Origin: Struthio camelus
Taxonomy: Eukaryota; Chordata; Aves; Struthioniformes; Struthionidae
Reading direction: 5' to 3'
Length of the DNA: 64,000 nucleotides
Assembly (NCBI RefSeq): GCF_040807025.1
Contig: NC_090946.1
Span: 6,056,001-6,120,000 of the forward strand
Made by a program: the position numbers and the translations under genes. Below, one piece after another: positions 48,834-62,384 of this stretch. The notes under the pieces were generated by a model, which was not told the DNA's origin, searched no databases, and saw nothing but the letters and a program-made list of their open reading frames with translations. Each line of letters opens with the position of its first letter. Positions within the stretch are counted from its first letter, which is position 1.

Positions 48834-49339
48834 TAGAGCTGTTAACGCTGCACTATTTGGTCCAGCAGCTGTTAAGGGGGCCCTGATAACTCATTCCCAA
48901 ACACCACTTCCCCTCTGCTTTCCCAACTGGCCACAGAGGCGGGTCATATGGGGAGTGGGCTTTGGAGATCATTTGTCCTTTCTCCAAATCAGCTCTGGCT
49001 TCAGAAATCCCATTGCGCGCCGCAGCAGAGACCGGCTATTGTTGTCCGTCAGCGATTTCTCAATCGGAGAGCGCAGGGCTGGGCAAAGTACACACACTAC
49101 AGCCTCCCTCTTTCTACGGGGCTTAGTACCCATGTTTGAGCTGAAGGAACACACACCACCAGCCGGCAGGCACCACATTCGTCCGTTTAAAACATCAAAA
49201 GTTCAAATATATTCCAAAAAAGCAAGTAGTCAACATGCGCCTCTTGCCCGGGAGCCATGAATTAACCCTTGGCAGTTTGGCACACAACACTCGCTCCCTT
49301 CACACCAGTAATTCTAACTCTCTGCCCTCCGGGTCACAC

Positions 49340-49445
49340 ACCCAGCTCCTAGGCACCTTGTGGGGTCAGTATTGACATTTGTGCTCCTGTATCTATTACA
49401 ACTTCACCAATTGTCCCTGAGGACCAACTGCAATCTAGATACATG
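49340..49445 (-). pseudogene. ERV protease remnant
   Basis: A short minus-strand frame contains GEVVIDTGAQMSIL, the active-site D-T-G-A of a retroviral aspartic protease, and runs into a stop soon after. It lies between the gag-like part and the RT part as expected for pro. Confidence 0.75.
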
Positions 49446-50428
49446 GGCCATTATCACTTCTCCACTCATAAGCCTCCCCTTGCCCAACAGGCAGACCCAA
49501 TTGCCTTCTGGGCATTGCTTGGGGTTTTCCCCTTTTTTCGTTTTTTTCCTCTTTTCTTTTTTCTTTCATGCCCTGCAATTCCTCCCTAGGGGAGGTCTCT
49601 CTCTCTGGGAGCTGGCACTGGCGGAGTCAAAGTACACCCCCCCACACCTTTGGCCATTCTCTTGTTTCTGGGATGCTTCAAGCACACTCCAGACAACGCC
49701 AGTAGGCCCACCTTGAATCCTGAGGCTTTCCTCCACAGCCCATTGCTCAGTTCCCGATATCCTGTTCACGGGTCTGGAGGCTTATTTCCCTTTGACTTAG
49801 TTCTTACTCCCAGGGGGAGCCTATATCACTGGTCTCACCCTATGAGCTCTTCCCCCCGGGGCTTCAGGTTCCCTTTTTTAGCTGTTAGATCGGTCCCAGC
49901 CCTTTTCATGCCTGGGCTTAACCTTGCCATGCATGAATTCGGCCCATGCAGGGAGTTGCCTGGGGGGGTATTCTGCAGCTGTTCAGTTGTCAAAGGCAAC
50001 AACAACTCAGCTGCCTTCCTACCTTCCAGTTCTGTCTTTAGCTCCTGCTCCTTTCTACTCCTAGTCTCCCTTTCTGGATATGCAGCTTCTAAACAGATAC
50101 CTCTTGCCGAGAATGCCTCTCCCTTGTCTATCCCTTGTGTGGCCCCTAGTTACCTTCAGGCATTCTTCAGCAGCTTCCCAATTCTGCTCCTTGCCACCGA
50201 GCCCATTCTTCTGAGAAGGGACTTGCGTTCACTCCATACCTCCATCAAGAACTGGCGATACTACTGCCCCGTGCACATATTAGAAAATAGCTGAGCACAC
50301 CTTCCCGCGTCTTCCCTCAACCCGGGCTTCTTGCTTCCCTGCAATGCTAAATCACTCGGGCTCCAGCCTTGCTTAGTAAATACAGGCAGCACTGGAACAG
50401 GTGGGGGAGCTCCCCCTGCTACGCCCAG

Positions 50429-50752
50429 CTATAACGCTGCCAGATTAGGTAAAACATTGGGACCCCTAGGGGAGAGTCCAGCAGCTGGCAGAGTAGAAGT
50501 AGGAGAAAGAGAGAGAGAGCAAGTGACAGATAAATCTCTAGGAGGTGAGAGCAAAGGGGCATAGGGTGGAGCGGTTGCTGTGGGTACATTGCGCGGGATA
50601 CTGGCGCCTACTATGGCCAGAGTCACTCTTTGCGGGGTTCCCCTCTTCTTTTGCCTCAGGTGCTGGCGGTCCCACGCCCAGTTGTCCCACACGGACCAAT
50701 CCTCCATTGGAATGAATGAAACATATGGAACAGCACTACAGACTCTTCCCAT
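50429..50752 (-). pseudogene. ERV gag-like remnant
   Basis: Open piece of about 107 residues with a Pro-rich segment holding APPYAPL, a PPxY-type late-domain motif, and a Ser/Pro-rich tail. It lies 5' of the protease on the same strand. The capsid part downstream is not clearly recognisable. Assignment rests on position and the motif. Confidence 0.5.
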
Positions 50753-53700
50753 CAGTTACTCAAGGGTCGATGCAACAGATCAGTCTGGTGCTACGCTCCC
50801 CCTGCTGAGCTCACACATCCCCAACACACTACTGCCAAAACTACAACATTTGAAAAGTACTGTTACCTAATAGACATTCATATCATAACAAACAAAACTC
50901 TCAACATGATTGGCCACATCGTCTTACCATCCTTTTTTTCCCCCCAAAGAGATCCACAACTGCTTCTTCTGATAAGTTCATGCAACGAGCATCAACAAGT
51001 AGCTGGGCAACTGGACTTCACCGACAGAAGCTTGAGCATCAACAGCATATCCAATGATCTCTGCACTCCTCAGTTTCTAAAGCTGGCTACTCTGCCACAC
51101 TGCAAAGACATCCATGGACAATAAGCACATACAAGTAGAAATACAGCAAAGCACACATGCTAACTCTATTGCATGGCAGCACTACAAACATTCTCAAAGG
51201 TCATCCAAGCAGCAGCAGCACAACTCACAAACTGGGCTGTAAGAAAAAAAATAATTCACACCTAGAGATTACATTTCAGAGAAGGACATCACTTAGGGTA
51301 GACTCAGGACAGGTCACACGTGGAACAGAGGGAAGCCATCTTGCGGACTCCAAAGCATACCAATTCTGCCCAACGCTTGGCATTTCAGCATCTCGAGTCG
51401 AGCTTCTCACATTACTCCCCAACTAGCCTTGCAGTGAATAAACACGGTCCCACAAAGAGACGTTAAACGTTCCTTAACCCGAGAGCTTCAGGTCTTTCAG
51501 GATAACTGAAACAAACAGAGCTGGGAAGGAGGCACTCAGAAGGTTCACCAGGCTTACCTCAAAATCCTGCTACAGTAAAAGAAAGCTGGTATAGCAATTA
51601 ATGCGCCAAGTCACACTTACAATTCCTTGCAGTGGCTTCGAGGACAGATGCCTCAAACTAGGGCATCATTTTAAAAAGCAAGCTATCGGATTCCCTGCAC
51701 ATAAGGAACCTTTCCTAGTTACTCTCTTATTTTATAGTCTAGTCTTCTAGCTTAAAACGTCAGTCTTGGCCACACTAACATGCTAGGAGGGAACAAAGAG
51801 TCATCGGAAGGCTGCACATAAACGCTCCCTGCATTTAGTGGTGGGGAAAAATCACCACTTCCTCTCTGAAGGACAGGTCAGGCTACTGAAGCTGAAACAT
51901 CAGCATCCCGAGAATTAAACAACTCGACAGCATGGCATTAACTTCCAGTGCCAAACTCACAGCACTCTATGCTTTTCAAATCTCTTATTTAGCTATGCCT
52001 TACTAAAACTACTAAATGGGAGCCACCTTCCTCAAAACCGACCCCGTTCCTCCTGGCCACCCCTCTACGGCCAACGGATCACCCACTGCATTTTTCCCAC
52101 CAAAAGAAAACACTGATGACCCTCATGCTGAGGAAACTCCATTTCCTCCAGCACACATTCCTGGCTGAAGGCTCAGCAGCTCCTGCAGCTCCTCCATAAT
52201 CCTGCAGCCTGGACCTCTCTAGCCTTTGCTTCCAGCTTCCAGCAAGGCAAGGCAAGGCAAGTTTCAGTCTCCACTTTATACACCTCGGTGGAACCATTCC
52301 CCAATTAGACAGGTAAAGGCACAGCACGAAGCTTTTATTAAGTCTCCACCTACTAACACAATACACACGTTGCCTCTGATTTACAATTACTAGCCTGCAG
52401 ATTCATAGTGGCACTTCAGACAAAGCTGGAGGGCAAAAGAGGCTTCCTACATCCATTCACAGTGACAAGCACTCCTGCCTCAGACCACTGCAGGAGCAGC
52501 TACACGGACAGATGCCTTCTGCTCTAATGTTCATCTCCCACCTTCAACAGGCACCAGAGACATGCACAGGAACCGAGGCAGGCATCTCAAAGCACTTCTC
52601 AAATTGTTATGCTCCACTTCTCCTAACATTTCACTGCACCAAGCTGAGGAGGCCTACCTGGGAAATCAACTCTCTTATCAAGCAAAGGGCAAAAGATCAC
52701 TCACACTCAACTCTCTCCAGTCCTGCCTACTCAATACAACCTTCTTCAAGAAGCATCATTACAGCAGCCAGTACAAAAAATCATTAGATTTGCATGGGAA
52801 AGTACTCACGTCCTAAATGCAACCCTGTTCTACAGGGGGGGGCCAAAAAATAAAGCCTAATTGGCAACGCGTACCTATGCACATGCTCAGCCTCAAGTCC
52901 ACCCAAGTATATTTCCATTACTTACGTTCACCAGCTACACTGACTAGCCAGGCAATCCCAGATGCTAGCTTGATAACAGCCAATATTTCCCTCTTCTGCC
53001 TTTCCTGCAAATATTTACCTGCTCTAATACAACTGGCACCCTGCACACAACTCTCTGAACTGATAAGAACCATCCTGCCATCTAGTCCTCACCTCCTCAT
53101 GCACTCATACCAGCACTATATACTTCTCCAACAGAGTTTCACCAGGAAGCCACAGTATTGCAGAAGTTAGTCCTTTTTTTTTTTTTTTTGGTACCAAAAT
53201 AATTTCCAGCAGAATATGAAGAATAAAACCCCCACAGGAAAGCAGGAAACTCTCTCCTGGACAAAAATAACTACTGGTAGCTGCTGTTAAGACTCTAGCA
53301 AACCTCACCTTGTACCCCCTCCCTGACAAAGCTACTCTCATGCAACATCCATACCCTTCAACCAGCACTCACTTTCACACTACTACTCACTGAAGGACTG
53401 ATCCCCTGCTGAAGGAAAGTTCTTCTAGCCCCAAGCAGCACCTGCTTTTTTTTTTTAATTTTATTTTGTCCTGCTCAACAACTGACCCCTAGAGACCAGC
53501 AGAAGTGAGGAATTTCTATCAAGCCCTTGCCGACATTATAAACAAACACTACACAAGTTGTAAACCAAGAGAGAGCATTCAGGCAGAACTAAGGTGAAAC
53601 GCAGGCATGTCACTAGTCTGCTTTCAGGCACAGTCATTTTTTCCAGAAAGCCTGCACAAATGCCTAGAACTACAACAACATGCTATTATGTCAGTTACAT

Positions 53701-56700
53701 CCAATGAACCTGAGCATCAAGTGGCAAGTCATGCATGAGGCACCTGCAACCTCTCTAGCCCATTAATAAGGCTTCACACCTCCATGTCCTCTCTCCCACG
53801 CATCATCTTCAGAAGCTGCTACAAAACTCTACTTTAAGACGATACGTGCATGCAACAAGGCAGCAGTTCAAAAAGCAAGGCTCAGCCCTCAACATCCTTT
53901 CTTTTCTTTTCTCCCTCCCTACAGGTAAAGCCACTTAGGTTTCATAACTGCTAGCCAATGGAAATGAGACAACAACTACAACCACCACCACCACGAACCA
54001 TGCTTTACATGGGTAACTCACAGCTTACAACCACTAAGGCAGCAACTGTGCTTTAAGGCTTCAGTCAGGTCACTTCAAGGCCTGAGAGTCTACAGCACTA
54101 CTTCCCTACTCTCCCACATCTACTAACATGTCATTTAGAAACTGCTTCCAGCCTACCTACTAGCCAAACACTGCTCTGAGAAGCTCACACTTGTCAGGCA
54201 AATCCTCCTGCATTTACTGCCCCATGACAAACCCAATATGCTACCTTGGGGTCTTGGGTCATACAAACTTTGTACTTCCACTACCATTAGGAGAGCAGGA
54301 AGAGAGGAGGGGAAAAAAAAAAAAAAGGGAAACATTTTAGTTTCTCTACACTATAAAAGCTATAGAGAAACCTCTAACCCACAACAGAGACCTTCAGCTA
54401 TAGAAAACTCAAAGTAGCTCAAGTTCTGCCAGTGATATAGCCACACACCTCTCTTGCTAGCAGTTGACTTCCCCAGGAATCACAATTCCAAAACCAACAT
54501 CTGCTAGTGTCCAAACAGGAGAAGCATCTCATGTTACACCAGGTCACATGCTTACAGATCTCAAAGAACCTTGACCCCCTTTTTAAAGCCAGTCCTGAAA
54601 CTTTTTCTTCTACCTTAGGGCAATCCAAATGTTTACTACAGAGCAATGTTTGGCAGCTCTTACTTCACAAGAACCACAGGTGAAACCACGAAAAAACATT
54701 GAGTGCCAAGTATTTCATTTGTGACTAGCTAAAACTGATTTCTGTTCAACAATGACAGCACTGGGCAATATCTTAAAGTTACTGCTTTTACACAGGCCAG
54801 TATACTCAAGTAACACCAGGAGACAACAGTCCTGTCTTTCCAAACAAAGTCTAAATAGTTCCTGTCACATTAAAAAAGCCAAGAGGAAAAAAAAATTGTT
54901 GCCTATCTACAATACTAGTTCCTAAACCATTTCAGCAGCTCTAAATCCTGATGATAGCCTGCATTGACTCAGAACAAGAATAGTACATGCAGCTGCTAGT
55001 CATTGGCTGAGATAGAGCCAACTCTCACAGGATCTCCCCTAGCAAACCCCAGTGAAACTCCACAATGGCACAGGAGACAGGAAACACCTAACAGCAAAAG
55101 AGTTCCTCTAACATCATAAAGGGTAAACGCATTTTAACCATTCCAGATCTCTGCCTTTCATCCACAATGCCTAACACACCCTTTTTCAGGCCATTTCCAC
55201 ATTCCAAGCCCAAACCGCACATAATCTGCTCCAAGTTATGAACACTGACTAACAATTGCCAATATTCCATTCAGGTTTTCCTCGGAAAACACAAGCAACT
55301 GCTTCAGCATTGCTTCCCTTTTCACTCCTCCTTCCCATACAAGGAGCCCATAGCTAACAAACACAACATATTTGCATCACCCACTGTGTGAGTGGGTAAT
55401 GTGTCAAACACAAGCCAGCTTGCTTGCCTATTAGCAAGTCATGCTCAAAAGCAGCAGATCTAGAGACCTTCATTCCACCAATATCGCAATGGAAAGCTAC
55501 TCTACTCCCAAGACCTCAAGTGAAAGATCCATTTCACACCCAAACAAGCAGCAAGTTTAAGCCAGTCCAAACTGGTCCCCTACTGCAACTTCCCAAATGG
55601 ACACAAGCTGTTACACATCTTCTCTTAACCTTCCAGGAAAATCAGCTGCTCCCCTCAACCCTTTCCACCCAAAACCTTCCTCCTACAAAACACAGTTCTG
55701 CAAGGATCACAAATACAAAACATGACCTAGACACACCAGTCGCAAGCAACAACACAAAAAGACTCCCCTTAGTCATTGCCTAACTTCTTGGCCTTCAGCA
55801 GCAAGCACCAGCTCTTTCTTTTCTACTCGACCTCTAGATTTGCACAGGCATAAAAACTACTGGAGGCATTTCAGTAGCCAGTGTTGCCTACCTCTACAGA
55901 ATTGCACCCAACACAGATAACAGCAAGTAACCTTAACACAGCCAACCCTTTTAAGCCTAGCCTTCCCTTCACACAGGGACTTCCGTCATCAGCAATCACA
56001 GTATCACTGCCATACATTTTAGAGGCTACGCGTCCAATCAATACATAATCAGTTGCAAGCTCAGCCTTAACAGCCTGAACCTTCAGCACTCCAGCGCTTC
56101 AACTCTTCACAAAGCATCACTTCCACTGGATGCCCACACTGCAACATTAGTTTCCACTAACATCATCGTCTCTCTCATTGCCCAGACAGAACTTGGCTTG
56201 CTTGTAAAGCTTCCTCACATGGCATAGCTCCACTCTTTTCTCTTAGAGCAAGTACTCCAGAAAGCTTAATCGCCACCAGCAGATAGCCTCAGCACTCTAT
56301 CTATCACCTCCTCTAAACCCCAGCAGGAACCAATTAACATCACAAGAGAAAGCACTCAGCTAAACCTCAGCACCAACCATGCCCTCCTCTATCAAACTAC
56401 CATTCCTGCCTGCTTTAATACCAGCACCATTGGCTGCAACATCAACAAGCTTCCAGAAGGCAGCAAGGTCCCTCTACCATAACAGCTGGACCTCAGCCTA
56501 CCTTCACCTGCTGGAATAACTGCACTTGCACCCAAGAAGGACAATAACTCTTCTCAAAGACAAGCACTGCAGTCCACCTCTTACTCAAGCATGCAGCTGA
56601 AGCAGCCCAGCAATCCTCTGCAGCCATGCCCTGACTCACTACCAGACACACTAGGCTCTCAAACCAGGACTGCTTCCTCCATGTGCCAACATCTCTGCTC

Positions 56701-58399
56701 AACACACTGAGCAGTTGGCTTGCTCAGCATACAAGCACCTACATGACTCCTAGGTCAAGAGCATACTACTCCTTCACAGGAGAAGCACATCCAGTAGCCT
56801 GAGCAGGTCAACATGGGATGCTTCTCACCAAGCATACAGGTCCTGTAGCACACTGCCTCTCTCACACTCACTCACTGACACTCACTTTCAAACACTGGTT
56901 AACTCCTGCACTTGGGGGAGGGGGGTGGGGAGGGAGGAAGAGTGGTAATAGAACTGGGAAACCTATTCCCCCAAGCACACTATCTACTTTTGCATTTAAG
57001 CTAAAGGATCAAAACTTTTAGCCTACTGTCTGACACCAGCTTAGGGCATACTCAGTACTGGCAGAAGAACAGATGATTGTTTGCCCAAAGAATGTATTCT
57101 CCCCCCCCCCCCATTTCATTGTAAACAACAACAATCACCACCACCACCCACACTAAACACTCATTCCCACCTCCACTCCCTGGGCCACAACAAAAGGAGG
57201 TTGACAAACAGATGAACCCACTCCTTTCAGCAGCACTCCTGTGTCAAGGGGCTCCAACTAGCACCTTCAGTCTTAGCAAAAGACTCCACCTCATACATTA
57301 GTACTATCAAGACTGGCACTACACTCCAATTGCACAGCCTATCAAGGGCAACATATCACAGTAGACCTGAACGACTCCAAGGGACCCAAAGCAACAAATA
57401 GCCAATTAGCAGCTCCAATACACATTGCCTCCACTTTCTTGGGCAGCCACATCAACTTCAACCTCAGAAAGGTCTTCCAGAAAACTAGTTCTAGCACAAA
57501 CCCTCTCTCTAGCCTGGCCTTACTTCCCCTCTATCAGGGAACACACAACAGTAATCAAACCAGGTTCACTTCCCCCACCAAAAAAAACTAACTACAAACA
57601 AGTAACATGACCCCACATCAGGAATAAGCCTGTCCACTCCCATGGGCCAAGCACCACTGCCCACCCCTCACTTCCAGACACAGCCACAGGGCAACCACAA
57701 CTACTCCACTGCCTTCACCTACAACCTCACTTTCTCCCCATTAAACAAGTGCACCTGACCCAGCTCCCTCTCAGCTCCACCCATTTCAAGTCCACCAGCT
57801 GAAAAGCAGCCCCCCCAGACACCTTCCCCATCACTTCAGCTCACCTCCTTTGACACCTAGTCCAAAGGCATCTTCCACCACATGTACTTGCACACCCTCT
57901 CCCACAAACTCCTGCTCACTACTGCACTCGAGGGAGCAACATACACCCAGGCATGAACAAGACACGCTGCAAGAGCTCTTGGAGCAATCCTAGGCAGCAC
58001 CCTGACAGAGCCAGTTTCAGCCATTCGTTATAAGCTGCAAACACTTAGCCAGTCCCTTCCTTTCACCAGCATCCATGCAAAACCTTGCCCAAGGCACACA
58101 CCTCTCTGCCATCACTACTCCCCTCAACACCAAACATCACATCAGCTGAAAGCACCCACTCCACTGCTGCTCCTCAACTCCCACCAGGCAACCGAGCTCA
58201 AACAATGTGATCAGGCACAGTTCAAACCAACACACCCCCATCACAGAAGTACACACACAAGAGGCAACACTGCTAGCACGCACCAGTCGCGCTGTGTCGA
58301 CCTTCAGAGCTCGACGCACCAGCCACCGCTAAAGGTGACTAGCTGGAAAACCCACCTCTCGCTCCAGCTTACCCAGCTCTGTCTCCGGCGCACACAAAC
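50753..58399. other. Long C+A-skewed region, no exon recognised
   Basis: The plus strand has a strong excess of C over G and A over T for several kilobases; for example 55,501-55,560 has 18 C and 7 G, 23 A and 12 T. The minus strand is thus G+T-rich, the bias seen along transcribed introns, which fits transcription leftward from CpG island 2. Only short open frames occur and none resembles a known protein. A donor-like GTAAGC on the minus strand lies at 58,372-58,367. Homopolymer runs are at 53,174-53,189 (T) and 57,101-57,112 (C). Confidence 0.5.
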
Positions 58400-59515
58400 A
58401 CCACTTCAACACCACCCACAGGACAGGCGAGCTGGAGCCAGGCCACACACGCTCACGCCGCCCCCGCCCCGCCCCAGCAGCCCCCAGGCCGCCTCCTGCC
58501 CCCGCCCCGCCCTCCCCACCTCGCCCTTCTGCCCGCTCTCCTCCTCGCCCGCTCCGCTCCGCGCTCCGCCTGCCCGAGCTCAGCAGCTCCTCGCCGCCCG
58601 CCCCCCGCCCCGCCTCGCTCTCCAGCCTCCCGCCGCCGCCGCCTCCCGCCCAGCGCCCCGCAAACGCCCCGCGCTCCCACCCCCCCGCCCCGCCCCGCCT
58701 CCGACCCTGCTCCTACTTCCCCCACCCCTTTCCCTGCCGCCCTTCAGCTCCCTTCCCCAGGCGCCGGGCGAGCAGGCGGCGGACGCAAACGCTCCCCCGG
58801 CCAGCGGCGACGCACCGGCCTCCTCAGCCGGGCGCCGGGCGACACCGAAGCCCCGCTCGGCCCCGGCCCCGGCCCCGCCCGACCGGCCGCCGCAAACCCT
58901 CCCCGGCCCGCCCGGCACCGACCCCGCCGCCTCCCAGCACCAGCACCAGCACCAGCCCCGCAGCCGCCAGCACCTTCGCGCAGCCTCCCGGCGCAGGCGC
59001 CGCCGCCCTTCGGGCCCCGAAAAGCCCCTTCGCCGCCCCCCGCCCCCTTCCCCTGCCGCTACCGCCCCCGAGCCCTGCCCGCCCGGCTGCGCCACGACCC
59101 ACCGCGTGTCCCGCAGCCTGCCGCTCTCCAACTGCGCCGCGCCGCGGGGCCGGACGGGGCGGGATGGGGAGCCCTCCCCTTCCGCTCCGCCATCTTCGCC
59201 GCCAGGCGCCCCCCCACAGCCAGCCACCCCGCCGCCATCTTCGCCGCCGACCACACCCTTCCGCCCGGCCAGAGGCGGGAGCGGGGCGCCAATCAGCGGC
59301 GGGCGGCGCGCAGGCGCCCTCCAATGGCCGAGAGGCAGCTGGCCCGGCTGGCCAATCCCCGCGGCGGCCCGGGCGGAGGGCGGGAGGGAGCGGAGAGAGG
59401 CCGGAGATGGCGGCCGTGGGCGCCGCCGAGCGGGCGGGCGGGCGGGGCGGGATCTGCCGGCGCCAGGGACGCGGTCCCCGCTGTCCCCCCTCAGTGTCGC
59501 CCTCGCTGTCCCCTC
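58400..59515. promoter_or_regulatory. CpG island 2, probable divergent promoter (copy of island 1)
   Basis: Extremely CpG-rich, TATA-less. From about 59,070 it matches island 1 closely, including CCAAT boxes at 59,289, 59,321 and 59,352 with the same 32- and 31-bp spacing and the YY1-type site GCCGCCATCTT at 59,231-59,241, with a second similar CCGCCATCTT near 59,187. The minus-strand ATG in the YY1 site again starts MAAGWLAV, then the copies diverge; a plus-strand ATG is at 59,407. It lacks the pentamer run and G-quadruplex of copy 1. The plus strand is C-rich to the left and G-rich to the right, consistent with divergent transcription. Confidence 0.75.
59289..59356 (+). promoter_or_regulatory. 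Three phased CCAAT boxes (NF-Y type), copy 2
   Basis: CCAAT at 59,289-59,293, 59,321-59,325 and 59,352-59,356, same orientation and spacing as in copy 1. Conservation of all three boxes and of their spacing suggests they matter. Confidence 0.7.
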
Positions 59516-60464
59516 GGCCCCGTCCACCCCTTGTGCCCGCCCACCCGGGCCGCTCGGGCGCCTCGGCCGAGCTGCGGCTCTGGTGGGGGCGAAGGGCGAG
59601 AGCGGGCCGAGGGGCCCCTGGCAAAACAAGTGGGCCGGGAGCTGCTGGGCTCGGGGGTTGGTGGCCCTGGGCGAGGCGGCCAGGAGAGCAGGGCGGTCGG
59701 CTGTGGCTGGCGGCAGAGGGCAGCGGGGAGGGCAGGCGCCGTGCGCGGGCAGGGCAGGGGCTGCGGGCAGGGCAGGCAGGAAGCGGCGGTGGCTGGCGCG
59801 GGCCTGGAGCGGCTGGTGCCGAAGGCCAAGTGCTGGGAGCAGGTTGGGCTGTGCGCAGGGTGCCGCCAAGCGAGGCGGGAGGGTGCGTTGCGGAGGAGCG
59901 CTGCCCCCGAGGCGCTGGGGTGTCCCGCGAGGCCCGAGGGGGTGGGCTGCGCGAGGCGGGGTGTCGGCGAGGGCGGCGAGGCTGGAGGAGGCGCGGGTCG
60001 GGGGGCTGCTGTCCACGGAAAGGCCCGGCCGTGCGAGAGGGTCCCTAGGAAAGCTGCGCGTGGCCTTGTTGTGCTTGGTTTTGGCAGGCGGTGGGGTGAA
60101 GCGGAGCGCTTGGAGGGGGAAAGGCGGCGTGTGGAGCCTGTGGAGAGCGGGTGCCGGAGAGGCGGAGGCGGCGCTGGAGGTGCTGGTGCTGGCAGGGCCG
60201 CTGAGGGCAGAGGTGGCTTGAGGTGAGGTGGGACGCAGAGGAAGAGGCTGTGGCTGGGTGTGGGACGTGTTGGGCTGTAGAGCTGCATTGCCATGTTGCC
60301 TGCTGCCTGGAGAGTGGAGGTTGGCCGTGCTGATGCGAGGGCTGGGGGGCAGGGGCAGTGTGGTGCGGGGCGTGGGGGGGCTGATGGAGCCTGGTGCCAG
60401 GCGTGGGGACTGGGGAGACATGGTACGGGCTGCTGCCGGGCCTGGTGGGCTAGGGAGAAAACTC
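59516..60464. other. G-rich flank of CpG island 2
   Basis: Strongly G-rich on the plus strand, without similarity to the corresponding flank of island 1. Long open frames on both strands and in several phases have Gly/Arg/Ala/Trp-rich products and look compositional. It runs directly into the right-hand 20-bp array. Confidence 0.45.
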
Positions 60465-61800
60465 GGCCGGGGCTGAAACCACTCCATCAGGACTTAAACC
60501 ACTCTGCCGAGCCTAAAACCACTCCGTGAGCCCGAAAACCACTCAGTCAAGCCTAAAACCACTCAGTCAAGCCTAAAACCACTGTGTCGGGACTGAAACG
60601 ACTCCGTCGGGGCGAAAACCACTCGGAGACCTAAACCACTCTGCCGAGCATAAAAAAACACTGTCAGGGCCAAAACGATTGCGCCAAGCGTAAAAAAAAT
60701 CCATCAGGTGGAAAACCACTCCGTTGGGGCTGAAACCACTGTGTCAGGCGGAAAAACACTCCGTCGGGGCCAAAAACCACTGTGTCGGGGCCAAAAACCA
60801 CTGCACCGAGTCTAAAAGCACTCCGTCGGGGCAGAAACCACTCCACAAAGCCTAAAGCCACTGCGACAGTTCAAAAACAACTGCGTCGGGGCAGAAACGA
60901 CTCTGCCAAGCCGAAAACCACTGCGTCGGGGCTGAAACCACTCCGCCAAGCCGAAAACCACTCGGCTCACCTTAAAACCACTGCGTCGGGGCCAAAACCA
61001 GTGCATCGGCCAAAACCACTCGGCTGACGTTAAAGCCGCTCTGCCAAGCCTAAAACCACTGCGTCGGGGCTGAAACCACTCCATCAATCCGAAAACCACT
61101 CCGTGGTGGCTGAAACGACTCCGCCGAGCCGAAAAGCACTCTGTCGGGGCTGAAACCACTCCGCTGAGCCTAAAACCACTGCATCAGGGCTGAAACCACT
61201 CCATTAAGCCTGAAACCACTCCGTCGAGGCTGAAACCACTCCACCAGTGCTGAAACCACTCTGCCGAGCCGAAAACCACTGCGTCGGGGCTGAAACCACT
61301 CCGCCGAGCCGAAAACCACTGCGTTGGGGCGGAAACAACTGCGCCGAGCCTAAAACCACTCCGTCGGGGCGGAAACCACTGTGCCAGGACCAAAACCACT
61401 CCGTCGGGGTGGAAATTGCTGCGTCAGGCCGAAAAGGACTCCACCAGGGCCAAAAACACTCCGCCGATATTAAAACCACTCCGCTGAGCCTAAAACCACT
61501 GCGTCGGAGCTGAAACCACTCCGCTGAGCCGAAAAGCACTGCGTCGGGGCTGAAACCACTCCGCCAGGCTGAAAACCACCCAGCTCACCTTAAAACCACT
61601 CCGTCAAGCCTAAAACCACTCCGCCGAGCCGAAAACCACTGTGTTGGGGCTGAAATCACTCCGCCAAGCCTGAAACCACTCCTTGGGGGCCGAAAGCACT
61701 CCTTGGGGGCCTAAACCACTCCGCCGAGCCTAAAAGAACTCCGTCGGGGCCAAAACCACTGGGCCGAGCCTTAAACTACTCCATGAGGTCGAAAACCACT

Positions 61801-61940
61801 GCGTCGGGGCTGAAACCACTGCGTCGGGGCTGAAACCACTGCGTCGGGGCTGAAACCACTGCGTCGGGGCTGAAACCACTGCGTCGGGGCTGAAACCACT
61901 GCGTCGGGGCTGAAACCACTGCGTCGGGGCTGAAACCACT
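61801..61940. repeat. Homogenised run, seven identical 20-bp units
   Basis: Seven consecutive identical units of GCGTCGGGGCTGAAACCACT. Local recent amplification within the right array. Confidence 0.9.
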
Positions 61941-62384
61941 CCGTCGGGGCTGAAACCACTGTTCCAGGGCCAAAACCACTCCTCCGACAGTAAAACCACT
62001 ACATCAAGCCTAAAACCACTGCGTCGGGGCTGGAAACCACTCCGCCGAGCCTAAAACCACTCTGTCGGGGCTGAAACCACTGTGCTGGGGCGGAAACTGC
62101 TCCGTCAGGCTGTAAACCACTGCGTCAGGCCGGAAAGCACTCCAGCAGGGCCAAAACCTGAAAGCGTTCCACCAGGGCTAAAACCACTCCGTCGACATTA
62201 AAACCACTGCACCAAGCCTAAAAGCACTCCGCCGAGCCTGAAACCACTGTGTCAGGCCTGAAACGACTCCGCCGAGCCTGAAACCACTGCGTCAGGCCTA
62301 AAACCACTCCGCCGAGCCGAAAACAACTCCGTCGGGGCCAAAACCACTCCACCAGTGCTGAAACCGCTCCGTCGGGGCTGAAAC

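Larger units (their letters stand above)
48280..50752 (-). mobile_element. Degraded endogenous retrovirus (gag-pro-pol order), minus strand
   Basis: Three retroviral landmarks lie in the correct order on the minus strand: a gag-like segment with a PPY late-domain motif near 50,560-50,530, a protease active site D-T-G-A at about 49,390, and reverse transcriptase pieces at 48,833-48,280. Stops and frameshifts break every part. I did not find LTRs flanking it. The RT wording resembles avian ERV pol rather than CR1. It is an old, inactive insertion. Confidence 0.75.

Noticed and set aside
58335..60487. Open frames of more than 600 codons on both strands over CpG island 2
   Set aside because: GC-rich CpG-island sequence rarely contains stops. 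Products are Pro/Ala/Arg/Gly-rich and both strands are open at once. The promoter reading fits better.
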